Of a DNA stretch of 64,000 nt, positions 47,657-55,851 are shown one piece after another. The DNA lies in NCBI GenBank assembly GCA_938009235.1, contig CALLIK010000004.1, forward strand, positions 429,725 through 493,724, given 5' to 3'. This DNA comes from an uncultured Caulobacterales bacterium (GTDB lineage: Bacteria; Pseudomonadota; Alphaproteobacteria; Caulobacterales; Maricaulaceae). The translations under genes and the position numbers were made by a program. The stretch's first letter is position 1. Every line of letters begins with the position of its first letter. The notes under the pieces were generated by a model. That model searched no databases and was not told the DNA's origin. It was given only the letters and a program-made list of their open reading frames with translations.

Positions 47657-48049
47657 ATGATAAACGGTCTTAAAAAATCACTTGTCCTTTCTGCAGCTAT
47701 TGCTGCACCTCTGTTCATATCGGCACCCGCTATGGGAAATACCGGATCATCTGAGTTCAACCAACAGGCAGTAAACCAATTCACTTCATCGGTTAGAGAT
47801 ACGCTTTCCACTTTCGACTTTTTAGAACGAGGTGACTTTACATCGGCAAAGTCTAATCTCGATCAGGCTTTAAGACGCCTTGAAAGTGCTATCGCTAAAG
47901 ACCCTACGCTTGGGTTTTCTCAGAAATCTGGAACGGCTTTCCTTAATGATTTAAAAATGGTGAAAGCCAAAATGAGTTCAGGAGATAGGAATCAAGTAAA
48001 AACTGAGTTGAGCAACGTGCTTCGTAACGCAGGCGTTATCACAAGCTAA
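47657..48049 (+). CDS. Small secreted helical protein of unknown function
   Basis: This 130-residue protein has a signal peptide (MINGLKKSLVLSAAIAAPLF, cleavage probably after AMG at about residue 27). The mature part is predicted helical: SSEFNQQAVNQFTSSVRDTL, LERGDFTSAKSNLDQALRRL, and DLKMVKAKMSSGDRNQVKTEL. The middle piece looks like one tetratricopeptide-type helix pair. The frame extends upstream to 47555, but ATG 47657 has GGAGA 7 nt upstream and gives the signal peptide. It stands alone in a gene-poor region between repeats, with its own AT-rich promoter region and a 3' hairpin. No family recognised. Confidence 0.78.
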   Translation: MINGLKKSLVLSAAIAAPLFISAPAMGNTGSSEFNQQAVNQFTSSVRDTLSTFDFLERGDFTSAKSNLDQALRRLESAIAKDPTLGFSQKSGTAFLNDLKMVKAKMSSGDRNQVKTELSNVLRNAGVITS

Positions 48050-48080
48050 TAACTAATTAGTTGTTTAGTTAACCAAAGTG

Positions 48081-48099
48081 CAGGGGCTTCTAGCCCCTG
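48081..48099 (+). terminator. GC-rich hairpin after the small secreted protein gene
   Basis: CAGGGGCT and AGCCCCTG form a perfect 8-bp stem around a 3-nt loop, 32 nt after the stop. The following TTAACCTGAATTTC is only weakly T-rich, so termination efficiency is uncertain. Confidence 0.6.
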
Positions 48100-48123
48100 T
48101 TAACCTGAATTTCTAATTTCCAC

Positions 48124-48205
48124 GAGCGGCTTATTTTGGGCGCTTTAGGACACTGGAGTGGCGTTTCACTCCAATGCGATGCTACCGATAAATGTGATTT
48201 CACGG
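48124..48205 (+). repeat. Dispersed intergenic repeat, copy C
   Basis: It begins GAGCGGCTTATTTTGGGCGC and reaches TTTCACGG 74 nt later. Copy A at 62812 begins with the same GAGCGGCTTA and reaches TTTCACGG after 73 nt. The downstream part, with ATGGGC and GATGTGACTG (to about 48262), also resembles the right half of the structured element at 46858-46928. Confidence 0.45.
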
Positions 48206-48265
48206 CATGGGCCAATTCTTAGTTTCGTTGGCCAATCGGGTTCCTTGCATCGATGTGACTGCTGA

Positions 48266-49129
48266 TTAAGACTTCGCTTTCAACCGCGCGAGCAAACTAC
48301 TCGTGTCCCAGCGCTCTCCGCCCATGTCCTGCACATCGGCGTAATATCCGTCGACCAATTCCGTCACAGGCATATCGAGATTGAGCGCTTTAGCTGTGTT
48401 GAGAACGATGCCCAAATCCTTGCGCATCCAATCCACCGCAAAGCCAAATTCATATTCGCCCTTCGCCATTGTCGAGGCGCGATTATCCATTTGCCAGCTT
48501 TGCGCTGCGCCCTTGCCGATAGCGCCGACGACTTCGTCCATATCCAGACCTGCGGCTTGCGCGAAATTCACGGCTTCTGAGAGCCCCTGCAACATGCCCG
48601 CGATGCAAATTTGATTGACCATTTTCGTGAGTTGCCCTGCGCCAACAGGCCCCATCAGCTTTACGGCTTTGGCGTAGGCGTCAATAATCGGACGAGCCGC
48701 CTCAAAATGCGCAGGATCGCCCCCGCACATAACCGTCAATTGGCCATTCGCCGCGCCAGCTTCGCCGCCAGAAATTGGAGCGTCAATAAAGCCAAGTCCT
48801 GCATCACTGCACATGACACCGACTTGCTTTGCGCAGCCATCAGAGGCCGTTGTATGATCGACAAGGACAGCCCCCGTTTTCATAGCAGGCACCGCACGGC
48901 CAGCGACGTCGAAAACATCGGCATCGCGGCCCACACACATCATAACAAAATCTGCGCCTGAAACTGCCGATTCTACACTGGCGCAAGCACGGCCACTGTA
49001 TATCGCGTCCCATCGCTTCGTGACGGCTTCCGTACGGTTCCAGACGGAAACCTCATGCCCAGCCGCAACCAAATGCCCAGCCATTGGATAACCCATCACA
49101 CCCAAACCTAAAAAAGCGACCTTACTCAT
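48266..49129 (-). CDS. NAD(P)-dependent beta-hydroxyacid dehydrogenase (3-hydroxyisobutyrate dehydrogenase-like)
   Basis: The 287-residue cytosolic protein begins with the dinucleotide motif VAFLGLGVMGYPMAGHL. It has the substrate loop DAPISGGEAGAANGQLTVMCGG, the catalytic lysine region GAGQLTKMVNQICIAG and the C-terminal WMRKDLGIVLNTAK. These are the four signatures of the GarR/MmsB/tartronate semialdehyde reductase family. The exact substrate (3-hydroxyisobutyrate, tartronate semialdehyde or succinic semialdehyde/glyoxylate) cannot be assigned. GAGGA lies 7 nt before ATG 49129. It is divergent from the SLC13 permease gene, 81 bp away. Confidence 0.92.
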   Translation of the reverse strand: MSKVAFLGLGVMGYPMAGHLVAAGHEVSVWNRTEAVTKRWDAIYSGRACASVESAVSGADFVMMCVGRDADVFDVAGRAVPAMKTGAVLVDHTTASDGCAKQVGVMCSDAGLGFIDAPISGGEAGAANGQLTVMCGGDPAHFEAARPIIDAYAKAVKLMGPVGAGQLTKMVNQICIAGMLQGLSEAVNFAQAAGLDMDEVVGAIGKGAAQSWQMDNRASTMAKGEYEFGFAVDWMRKDLGIVLNTAKALNLDMPVTELVDGYYADVQDMGGERWDTSSLLARLKAKS

Positions 49130-49210
49130 GGAAATTCCTCACTAAAATCTTGTCTTAACCGTTCCTATGCCGTTGAAAGAGTAAATGGCAACAAGACTCA
49201 CTTCAAAATT

Positions 49211-51028
49211 ATGATTGCATTGCCTGAAATTTGGCAAATGTGGTCTGTCTTCGGCATTGTTGCCGTGGGCGTATTCTTTTATGTGCGCGAAATGTTCACG
49301 ATTGAAGTCATTAGCGTTGGGATTATTCTCTCGCTCATGGTGTTTTTCCACCTCTTTGGTGCGGCGGGCAGCCTTCAAAATGGGCAATTACTCTCTGGTT
49401 TTGCGGCACCTGCCCTTGTAACCATCATGGCGCTATTGGTCGTAGGCCAAGGGATGTTCCAAACGGGCGCACTTGAAGGCCCCATACTCAAAATCAACAC
49501 CTCACTGGACCGCTCTCCACGTCTAACGCTTTTGATCGTTTTCGCGGTAGCATTTGCGGTCTCCATGTTCATGAACAACACGCCAGTCGTTGTCATGTTC
49601 ATCCCAGTCATGGCCGCTATGGCGACGCGTTTGGGAAAGAAGGCGTCACGGTACATGATGCCGCTTTCGTTCATTTCGATACTCGCAGGTATGACGACAC
49701 TCATTGGGTCCTCAACCAACTTGCTCGTCAATGACGTCCTTATCCGTACGACCGACTATGAGCTCTCCTTCTTTAGCCAATTCCTACCGGGCATGACATT
49801 GGCCATCATCGGCGCAGCCTATATCATTATCATGGCCCCAATTTTACTGCCTGAACGTGAAGGCCTTGAAACAGAAATCACGGCCACTGGACATCAATAT
49901 ATCGCGCAAATCCGCCTCGCGCCCAACCATCCTTTAATCGGAGCTATGCCCGTTGCAGGTCTCTTCCCAACGCTTCGAGATGTTACCGTTCGCATGGTGC
50001 AACGCGGAGAGCGCTCTATGCTTCCGCCTTTTGAAGACCCGCTAGAAGACGGCGATGTTCTTATTGTTGCAGCCACAAGAAAGAGCCTGTCAAAACTCTT
50101 ATCCTCACAACCTGAGTATCTTCGCGGTATGTTGAACATTGGAGGCTTTGAGGCCGAAGCTGACACAGCCGAACCTATCGTCATTTCAGAAGCGGTCATC
50201 GCCCCAGGCTCCCGTATGATTGGCCGAAGCATTGAACAAATCGGGTTTCGTCGACAAACGGATACACTCGTTCTGGGCGTACAGCGCCGCTCCCGTATGA
50301 TCCGAAAGCGTATGTTGGAGATCAGATTAGAGGCTGGCGATGTACTGCTTTTATTTGGCTATGATAGCGACATGCGAGCCCTGCGGAATGATCGAGACCT
50401 TCTGTTGCTAGATTGGTCTATGGTTGAGCTCCCTGACATCCGTAAATCACTCATAGCGCGCATCATCTTTATCGCCACGATTGCCTTTGCCGCGACCTCT
50501 ATTCTACCGATTGAAATCGCAGCCTTAGGCGGCGCATTAGCGATGATCGGAACGGGATGTCTTAATGTCAGACAAGCCGTACGTGCCCTTGATATGCGTA
50601 TATTCCTGCTCATTGGTGCAGCTTTCGCGATGGGCTTATCCTTGGAGCAAACAGGCGGCGCTGCCTATATCGGTGAGTTAATCATCAGAATATTCCTGCC
50701 ATATGGCGACCAAATATTGATTGGTGCTGTCTTCATTGTCATCGCCTTTTTCACCAATGTCATTAGCAATAGCGCCGCAGCACTCTTGTTCTCGCCAATC
50801 GCCCTAGAGATCAGCTCGCAAACAGGCATTGATCCGATTGCAATGGTTCTGACAGTTATATTCGCTGCAAATTGCTGCTTCGCCACACCCATTGCCTATC
50901 AAACCAATTTGCTCGTTTTGGGGCCTGGTCATTATAAGTTCGGTGACTTCATCCGCTTTGGTGGTCCGCTCATCCTGGTGCTTTGGATATCCTTCACGCT
51001 GCTTGCGCCCGTCTTTTTCCAGCTCTAA
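49211..51028 (+). CDS. SLC13-family permease with two RCK-C domains
   Basis: The 605-residue inner-membrane transporter has two halves of the SLC13/DASS type separated by a soluble region. The first half carries MNNTPVVVMFIPV and the sodium/substrate motif GSSTNLLVND. The second half carries FTNVISNSAAALLFSP and the repeated motif TPIAYQTNLLVLG. Between them (about 215-390) lie two TrkA-C/RCK-C-like domains, including IGAMPVAGLFPTLRDVTVRMV and IGRSIEQIGFRRQTDTLVLGV. Such proteins move sulphate, carboxylates or similar anions. Substrate is not determinable by eye. It is the first gene of a five-gene run with bpt and dctPQM. Confidence 0.92.
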   Translation: MIALPEIWQMWSVFGIVAVGVFFYVREMFTIEVISVGIILSLMVFFHLFGAAGSLQNGQLLSGFAAPALVTIMALLVVGQGMFQTGALEGPILKINTSLDRSPRLTLLIVFAVAFAVSMFMNNTPVVVMFIPVMAAMATRLGKKASRYMMPLSFISILAGMTTLIGSSTNLLVNDVLIRTTDYELSFFSQFLPGMTLAIIGAAYIIIMAPILLPEREGLETEITATGHQYIAQIRLAPNHPLIGAMPVAGLFPTLRDVTVRMVQRGERSMLPPFEDPLEDGDVLIVAATRKSLSKLLSSQPEYLRGMLNIGGFEAEADTAEPIVISEAVIAPGSRMIGRSIEQIGFRRQTDTLVLGVQRRSRMIRKRMLEIRLEAGDVLLLFGYDSDMRALRNDRDLLLLDWSMVELPDIRKSLIARIIFIATIAFAATSILPIEIAALGGALAMIGTGCLNVRQAVRALDMRIFLLIGAAFAMGLSLEQTGGAAYIGELIIRIFLPYGDQILIGAVFIVIAFFTNVISNSAAALLFSPIALEISSQTGIDPIAMVLTVIFAANCCFATPIAYQTNLLVLGPGHYKFGDFIRFGGPLILVLWISFTLLAPVFFQL

Positions 51029-51039
51029 CACACAGACCT

Positions 51040-51783
51040 ATGAGCCACCCGTTCGATCCAAACCAATTACAGTTTTACCTCACGGTTCCTTCCCCCTGCC
51101 CGTATTTGCCAGATCGAATGGAACGGAAGCTATTCACACAACTTGATCCTCTCGACGGACCGCACCTCAATAACTACCTCACGCACGCAGGATTCAGGCG
51201 ATCACAAAATGTTATCTATCGCCCTGCCTGCGAAACTTGCCGTGAATGCCGTAGTCTTCGCGTTGACGTTCAAAAATTCCAAGCGGGTAAAAGCTTCAAA
51301 AGAACATTAAAGAAAAACGCCGACCTCCTGATTGAAATCAAATACGCCGCCGCAACAGATGAGCAGTTTGATCTCCTTAAACGCTACCTCAATGACCGCC
51401 ATATCGGCGGCGGCATGACGAATATGGATTTCTCACGCTATGAAATGATGGTCGAGGAATGCGCGTCTGAAACTGAGATCACAGAATTTCGCACGCCTGA
51501 AGGCAAATTGATTGCGGTGACACTGGTCGACCACCTCACGGATGGTATGTCGCTCGTCTATAGTTTCTTTGATCCTGACTTCGCGCACCGATCACTCGGG
51601 AACTTCATGGTGCTGATGCATCTGCAAATGTGCCAAGATCAAAATATGCCATATCTCTATCTTGGCTACTGGGTGCCAGACAGTCAGAAAATGTCTTATA
51701 AAGCACGGTTCCAGCCCTGCGAAACCCTGACGCATGTTGGGTGGAAACTTCTTTCGCCTGCATCTGATGGGGACAGCAAATGA
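51040..51783 (+). CDS. bpt: Aspartate/glutamate leucyltransferase (N-end rule, Bpt)
   Basis: This enzyme adds leucine from tRNA-Leu to proteins with N-terminal Asp or Glu, marking them for ClpS/ClpAP. The 247-residue protein has FYLTVPSPCPYLPDRMER, the paired-cysteine CETCRECRSLRVDV, FKRTLKKNADL, GGGMTNMDFSRYEMM and LYLGYWVPDSQKMSYKARF, all characteristic of Bpt/ATE1. ATG 51040 fits the family N-terminus; the longer frame from 50983 overlaps the permease. It sits 11 nt after the permease and overlaps dctP by 4 nt (ATGA), an unexpected place for a protein-quality gene. Confidence 0.95.
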   Translation: MSHPFDPNQLQFYLTVPSPCPYLPDRMERKLFTQLDPLDGPHLNNYLTHAGFRRSQNVIYRPACETCRECRSLRVDVQKFQAGKSFKRTLKKNADLLIEIKYAAATDEQFDLLKRYLNDRHIGGGMTNMDFSRYEMMVEECASETEITEFRTPEGKLIAVTLVDHLTDGMSLVYSFFDPDFAHRSLGNFMVLMHLQMCQDQNMPYLYLGYWVPDSQKMSYKARFQPCETLTHVGWKLLSPASDGDSK

Positions 51784-52928
51784 CGGTTAAGCGTAGAGAT
51801 ATCGTAGCTGGCGCAGCGGCCCTCGCAACAGGCGCGGGTATTGTCGGAGCCTTACGGCCTAAAAAACCTGGAACGAACACATCTAAACGTAGCGATACGC
51901 TCGCCTCGCCAAACCTGTCTCAAAACCGCAAGCAATTCATGATGGCGACGAGTTGGCCAAAGGATTTCCCAGGGCTCGGCCAGATGCCAAACCGCTTTGC
52001 CAAAGCCATGCATCAAATGAGTGAGGGCCGAATTGAGGTCAAAGTTTTCGCTGCGGGCGAACTAGTCGGAGCCACGGAATGTTTTGATGCCACCAGTACC
52101 GGCGCGGCGCACATGTATCATGCCGCCGAATATTACTGGCAAGGCAAGTCACCGGGGTTCTCATTTTTTACCGCCATTCCGATGGGCATGACCGCTGCCG
52201 AAATCATGGGCTGGGTTGAATTTGGCGGCGGGCAAAAACTCTGGGATGAGCTGTCCGCAAAATTTAACATCAAAGCATTTCAAGCTGGGAACACAGGTCA
52301 CCAAACAGGTGGATGGTTCCGCAAGAAAATGGAAACGTTAGAGGACTTCAAAGGGTTGCGTATGCGGATGCCCGGATTGGGCGGTGAAGTCCTTCGACAA
52401 CTTGGCGGAACAGCCGTCACGCTTCCTGGAGGTGAAATTTATCAAGCCCTTCAGTCTGGCAGTATTGACGCGACCGAATGGGTCGGACCTTGGAATGATC
52501 TCGCACTCGGGTTTTACCGTGAAGCGCCCTATTATTACGCTCCGGGATTTCATGAACCTGGCGCGTCGCTCTCTATGGGTATAAATCTAGATGTCTGGAA
52601 CGGCCTGACGCCATCCGAACAACACATGATCCGATTTGCTTGCAAGGCGGCCAATGATTCTTCCATCGGAGAATATACATTTAAAAACGCCCAAGCCTTA
52701 GAGACGTTGAAAACAAAATATGGGATTGAGCCGCAATTTTTCAGTACAGGAATTCTGAAACGTGTTGGTGAAATCGCCGATACTGTCGTAGATGATTTTG
52801 CGAATTCTGACCCGTTGACCCGCCGCATTGCTGACAGCTATTTCAAAACGCGCAACCAAATGCGCTATTGGACACAAATGTCGGATGGCCGTTTCATCGC
52901 GGCCCGCGAAGCTGCGCTCGGGAAGTAA
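51780..52928 (+). CDS. dctP: TRAP transporter solute-binding protein (DctP/TakP-like)
   Basis: This periplasmic binding protein has 382 residues. It carries an RR-containing leader (VKRRDIVAGAAALATGAGIVGA) that looks like a Tat signal rather than a Sec one. The mature protein has the DctP fold with ATSWPKDFPGLGQMPNRFA, the carboxylate-binding arginine in KGLRMRMPGLGGEVL (Arg194/196), QALQSGSIDATEWVGPWND and PGFHEPGASLSMGINL. This order matches TakP-type proteins that bind 2-oxo acids such as pyruvate; other monocarboxylates are possible. GGGGA is 6 nt upstream. It is followed by dctQ after 4 nt. Confidence 0.9.
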   Translation: MTVKRRDIVAGAAALATGAGIVGALRPKKPGTNTSKRSDTLASPNLSQNRKQFMMATSWPKDFPGLGQMPNRFAKAMHQMSEGRIEVKVFAAGELVGATECFDATSTGAAHMYHAAEYYWQGKSPGFSFFTAIPMGMTAAEIMGWVEFGGGQKLWDELSAKFNIKAFQAGNTGHQTGGWFRKKMETLEDFKGLRMRMPGLGGEVLRQLGGTAVTLPGGEIYQALQSGSIDATEWVGPWNDLALGFYREAPYYYAPGFHEPGASLSMGINLDVWNGLTPSEQHMIRFACKAANDSSIGEYTFKNAQALETLKTKYGIEPQFFSTGILKRVGEIADTVVDDFANSDPLTRRIADSYFKTRNQMRYWTQMSDGRFIAAREAALGK

Positions 52929-52932
52929 GGCT

Positions 52933-53598
52933 ATGCTAGGGAGCCTCATTCAAGCCATAGGCTGGGCGTTTCTACCTGCCCTCGTCTGGCCGATTATCCA
53001 TCTTCTTTTTAGCCGCAATGCGCGCGTAACAGAATTTAGCGCAGCTTTGATTTCGCTAATAGACGCCATAATTTACCGTTCAGGTGAAGCCACAAAATGG
53101 TTACTGCCTGTCCTCGTGCTCTCTGTCGCTGCCTCTGTCTTTGCGCTCTCAATATTTGGAGTTACGACGACAAAATGGCTAGAGTCCGCCAAATACTTCC
53201 AAGCTTTGATTATCATGCTCGGCGGGGCCGCGACATTGCTCGCAAGTCAACATGTTCGGGTTGATATTTTCCACACCCACATGAGCGACAAAGCCAAAGC
53301 GCGCGTGGACCTCTTTGGCTACTACCTCTTGCTCGTGCCCGTCTGTATTCTTTTGATATGGAACGCGCAGAGCTTTGTCGCCATTGCGTGGACGATCCGA
53401 GAAGGCTCTAGCGAAGCCAATGGCATACGCGGTGTTTATATTCTAAAAACGCTCATTCCGATTTTTGCACTTTCGATGTTGGTGCAAGGTCTCGCCATTT
53501 CAACGCGGGCGGCCATGTGTCTTGCGGGGCAAACCAGACCCCCTCGCCCCCATAACATCCCAGCCTTCTTTCGCTCAGCCTCAGAAGACTCGTCATGA
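52933..53598 (+). CDS. dctQ: TRAP transporter small permease subunit
   Basis: This 221-residue inner-membrane protein has four main hydrophobic helices of the DctQ type (about 45-70, 85-105, 125-150, 175-200), with the family segment ALIIMLGGAATLLASQHVRVDIF. A further hydrophobic stretch (residues 5-27) precedes them, longer than the minimal DctQ. ATG 52933 lies 4 nt after the dctP stop; the longer frame from 52828 runs through dctP and is not real. Its stop overlaps the dctM ATG by 4 nt, so the permease subunits are made together. Confidence 0.9.
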   Translation: MLGSLIQAIGWAFLPALVWPIIHLLFSRNARVTEFSAALISLIDAIIYRSGEATKWLLPVLVLSVAASVFALSIFGVTTTKWLESAKYFQALIIMLGGAATLLASQHVRVDIFHTHMSDKAKARVDLFGYYLLLVPVCILLIWNAQSFVAIAWTIREGSSEANGIRGVYILKTLIPIFALSMLVQGLAISTRAAMCLAGQTRPPRPHNIPAFFRSASEDSS

Positions 53599-55187
53599 GC
53601 GGCGCTGAAATTCTCGCCGCGTTGATGTTTCTATCCGTGTGCGGCGCGCTGATGACAGGTTACAATGTGGCCTTCACATTGGCAGGTACATCGCTCTTTT
53701 TCGCGGGAATTGGCGTTCTCACAGGCACATTTGATCCCGTCTACCTTCTTTCAATGCCCGGCAGAATTTACCCGCTGATCACGCGCGATATTCTTATGTC
53801 TGTTCCCCTCTTTGTTTTCATGGGGGTGATGTTAGAGAAATCCCGAATAGCCGAAGACCTCTTGGATAATATGGGAACCCTCTTTGGTCCTATGCGGGGC
53901 GGGCTTGGTATATCCGTTATTTTTGTGGGCGCATTGCTAGCCGCGAGTACAGGGATTGTCGGCGCGACGGTTGTTACGATGGGCCTACTGTCACTGCCGA
54001 CGATGTTGAACAAGGGCTACGCGCCCTCACTCGCCTCAGCTTCAATCGCAGCGTCAGGCACATTGGGCCAGATCATCCCGCCTTCAATCGTTCTCGTCAT
54101 TTTGGCAGACCAAATTTCTAATGCGTTCCAAGAAGCCCAGAGAAGCCATGGTTTAGTGACAGACAAAATCGTCTCCGTCGGCGATTTGTTTGCAGGCGCG
54201 CTCCTACCGGGGTTCATTTTAGTTGGCGCCTATGCGCTCTATATTTTCGTAGTTGCGGTCATTCGCCCTGCAGATGCCCCCGCGCAAGATTGGCCCGAGG
54301 GCGTGAATGCGAAAGCCCTACTTTGGCAATCATTCATATCTATGTTGCCACCAATTTTCCTAATCATAGCCGTGCTTGGCTCTATCCTCTCAGGATATGC
54401 GACGCCCACACGCGGCGCAGCCTTAGGCGCATTGGGTGCAATTTTACTGGCGTGCTATAAGGTTAAAGTCACGACGCGGTGGGGACGTATCGCCCGAACA
54501 TTCGCCTTTGCGTCAGCGGCGGCTTTACTCGGACTAGTCGCCTTAGACCTAACGGGTGTCGATCTACGTCTCTCGCAAAGTGAGTGGTCGAGCGTAGAGC
54601 GTATGGCCGTCACACTCGGCGGCATCCTTGCTGTTGTCGGCGGCGCAGGCGCTCTCATTGCAACGCTCCGCTTAGGGCGCATTGGCGTCTTGGGTGATGT
54701 CTCTCGATCTACTTTGCACATCACAGCTATGGTCTTCGTCATTCTCATCGGCGCAACAATTTTTAGTCTCGTCTTTCGCGGATTTGGCGGCGATGAAATG
54801 GTGGCGCAGATATTAGACAATGCACCAGGCGGTCCTACGGGCGCCTTTATTCTCGTCATGGTGATGATGTTTATCCTCGGGTTCTTCCTCGACTTTATTG
54901 AAATCACCTTTGTAATCGTGCCTCTAGTTGCTCCGCCATTACTCGCCACAGGAATGGACCCTGTTTGGTTAGGCATTGTGATGGCGCTAAATTTACAAAC
55001 CAGTTTCCTGACACCGCCTTTCGGTTTTGCGCTGTTTTACTTACGCGGCGTTGCGCCGCCAGAGGTCACAACGACAGCTCTATATCGAGGTGTTTTACCT
55101 TTTATTGGCATCCAAATTGCGGTCATCGCCCTTGTAATACTGTTCCCGCAATTGGTCACAGGCATACCCGCTAGCCTTCAGGGTTAA
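53595..55187 (+). CDS. dctM: TRAP transporter large permease subunit
   Basis: This integral membrane protein of 530 residues forms the sodium-driven transport channel of the TRAP system with DctQ. DctM features are FVFMGVMLEKSRIAEDLLDNM, LAASTGIVGATVVTMGLLSLPTML, SIAASGTLGQIIPPSIVLVI and FILGFFLDFIEITFVIVPL. It is about 100 residues longer than minimal DctM proteins. The extra part (about 285-370) holds two added hydrophobic segments around GLVALDLTGVDLRLSQSEW. It is the last gene of the SLC13-bpt-dctPQM run, followed by an 88-bp gap. Confidence 0.93.
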   Translation: MSGAEILAALMFLSVCGALMTGYNVAFTLAGTSLFFAGIGVLTGTFDPVYLLSMPGRIYPLITRDILMSVPLFVFMGVMLEKSRIAEDLLDNMGTLFGPMRGGLGISVIFVGALLAASTGIVGATVVTMGLLSLPTMLNKGYAPSLASASIAASGTLGQIIPPSIVLVILADQISNAFQEAQRSHGLVTDKIVSVGDLFAGALLPGFILVGAYALYIFVVAVIRPADAPAQDWPEGVNAKALLWQSFISMLPPIFLIIAVLGSILSGYATPTRGAALGALGAILLACYKVKVTTRWGRIARTFAFASAAALLGLVALDLTGVDLRLSQSEWSSVERMAVTLGGILAVVGGAGALIATLRLGRIGVLGDVSRSTLHITAMVFVILIGATIFSLVFRGFGGDEMVAQILDNAPGGPTGAFILVMVMMFILGFFLDFIEITFVIVPLVAPPLLATGMDPVWLGIVMALNLQTSFLTPPFGFALFYLRGVAPPEVTTTALYRGVLPFIGIQIAVIALVILFPQLVTGIPASLQG

Positions 55188-55275
55188 GCCTTCGAAGCCA
55201 AACGATTAACAACGAGTCCTTGCGCTCATAGGGGTTTCCCCCCTATTTAAAGGTTAGATAACAATTGGAAACCCT

Positions 55276-55839
55276 ATGACCATCCTCCTGATCATCCTCG
55301 GCATCATCGTGTTGCTCGCATTTATCGTCATCGGTATTTACAACCGCCTCGTTGCCTTACGCCAGACAACAAACCAAGCTTGGTCCGACATCGAAGTTCA
55401 ACTCAAACAACGTCAGGACCTCGTCCCGCAACTCGTCAGCACAGTCAAAGGCTATGCTAAACATGAAAAAGGGACGTTCAAAGAAGTCGTAGAAGCCCGC
55501 GCCGCCGCCATGGGCGCAACAAGCGTGAAAGGCCAAGCCCAAGCTGAAGGCATGCTATCAGCAGCCCTTGGTAAACTCTTCGCCCTCGCAGAAGCCTATC
55601 CAGACCTCAAAGCCAATACAAACTTTCTACAGCTTCAAGACCAACTCGCGGATGTCGAAAATAAGATCGCAGCCGCCCGTCGTTTCTATAACAATGCTGT
55701 CCAAGAATATAACACAGGCCGCGAACAATTCCCTGCTGTCATTCTAGCTGGATCATTTGGTTTCCGTGAACGTGAGTTCTTCGAAGCGCCTGAAGGCCGC
55801 GAAGCTTTACAAACCGCGCCTGAGATTAATTTTGACTAG
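55276..55839 (+). CDS. lemA: LemA family protein
   Basis: The 187-residue protein has a single N-terminal transmembrane helix (about 2-22), then the helical LemA domain. Signatures are IYNRLVALRQTTNQAWSDIEVQLKQR, LVPQLVSTVKGYA, YPDLKANTNFLQLQDQL, ENKIAAARRFYNNAVQEYN and a C-terminal FGFREREFF. The domain faces the periplasm. Function is poorly known; it is often paired with an M48 protease, as here (12 nt downstream), which suggests a shared membrane-quality role. GGAAA lies upstream of the ATG. Confidence 0.95.
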   Translation: MTILLIILGIIVLLAFIVIGIYNRLVALRQTTNQAWSDIEVQLKQRQDLVPQLVSTVKGYAKHEKGTFKEVVEARAAAMGATSVKGQAQAEGMLSAALGKLFALAEAYPDLKANTNFLQLQDQLADVENKIAAARRFYNNAVQEYNTGREQFPAVILAGSFGFREREFFEAPEGREALQTAPEINFD

Positions 55840-55851
55840 GTCTCGATTGTT

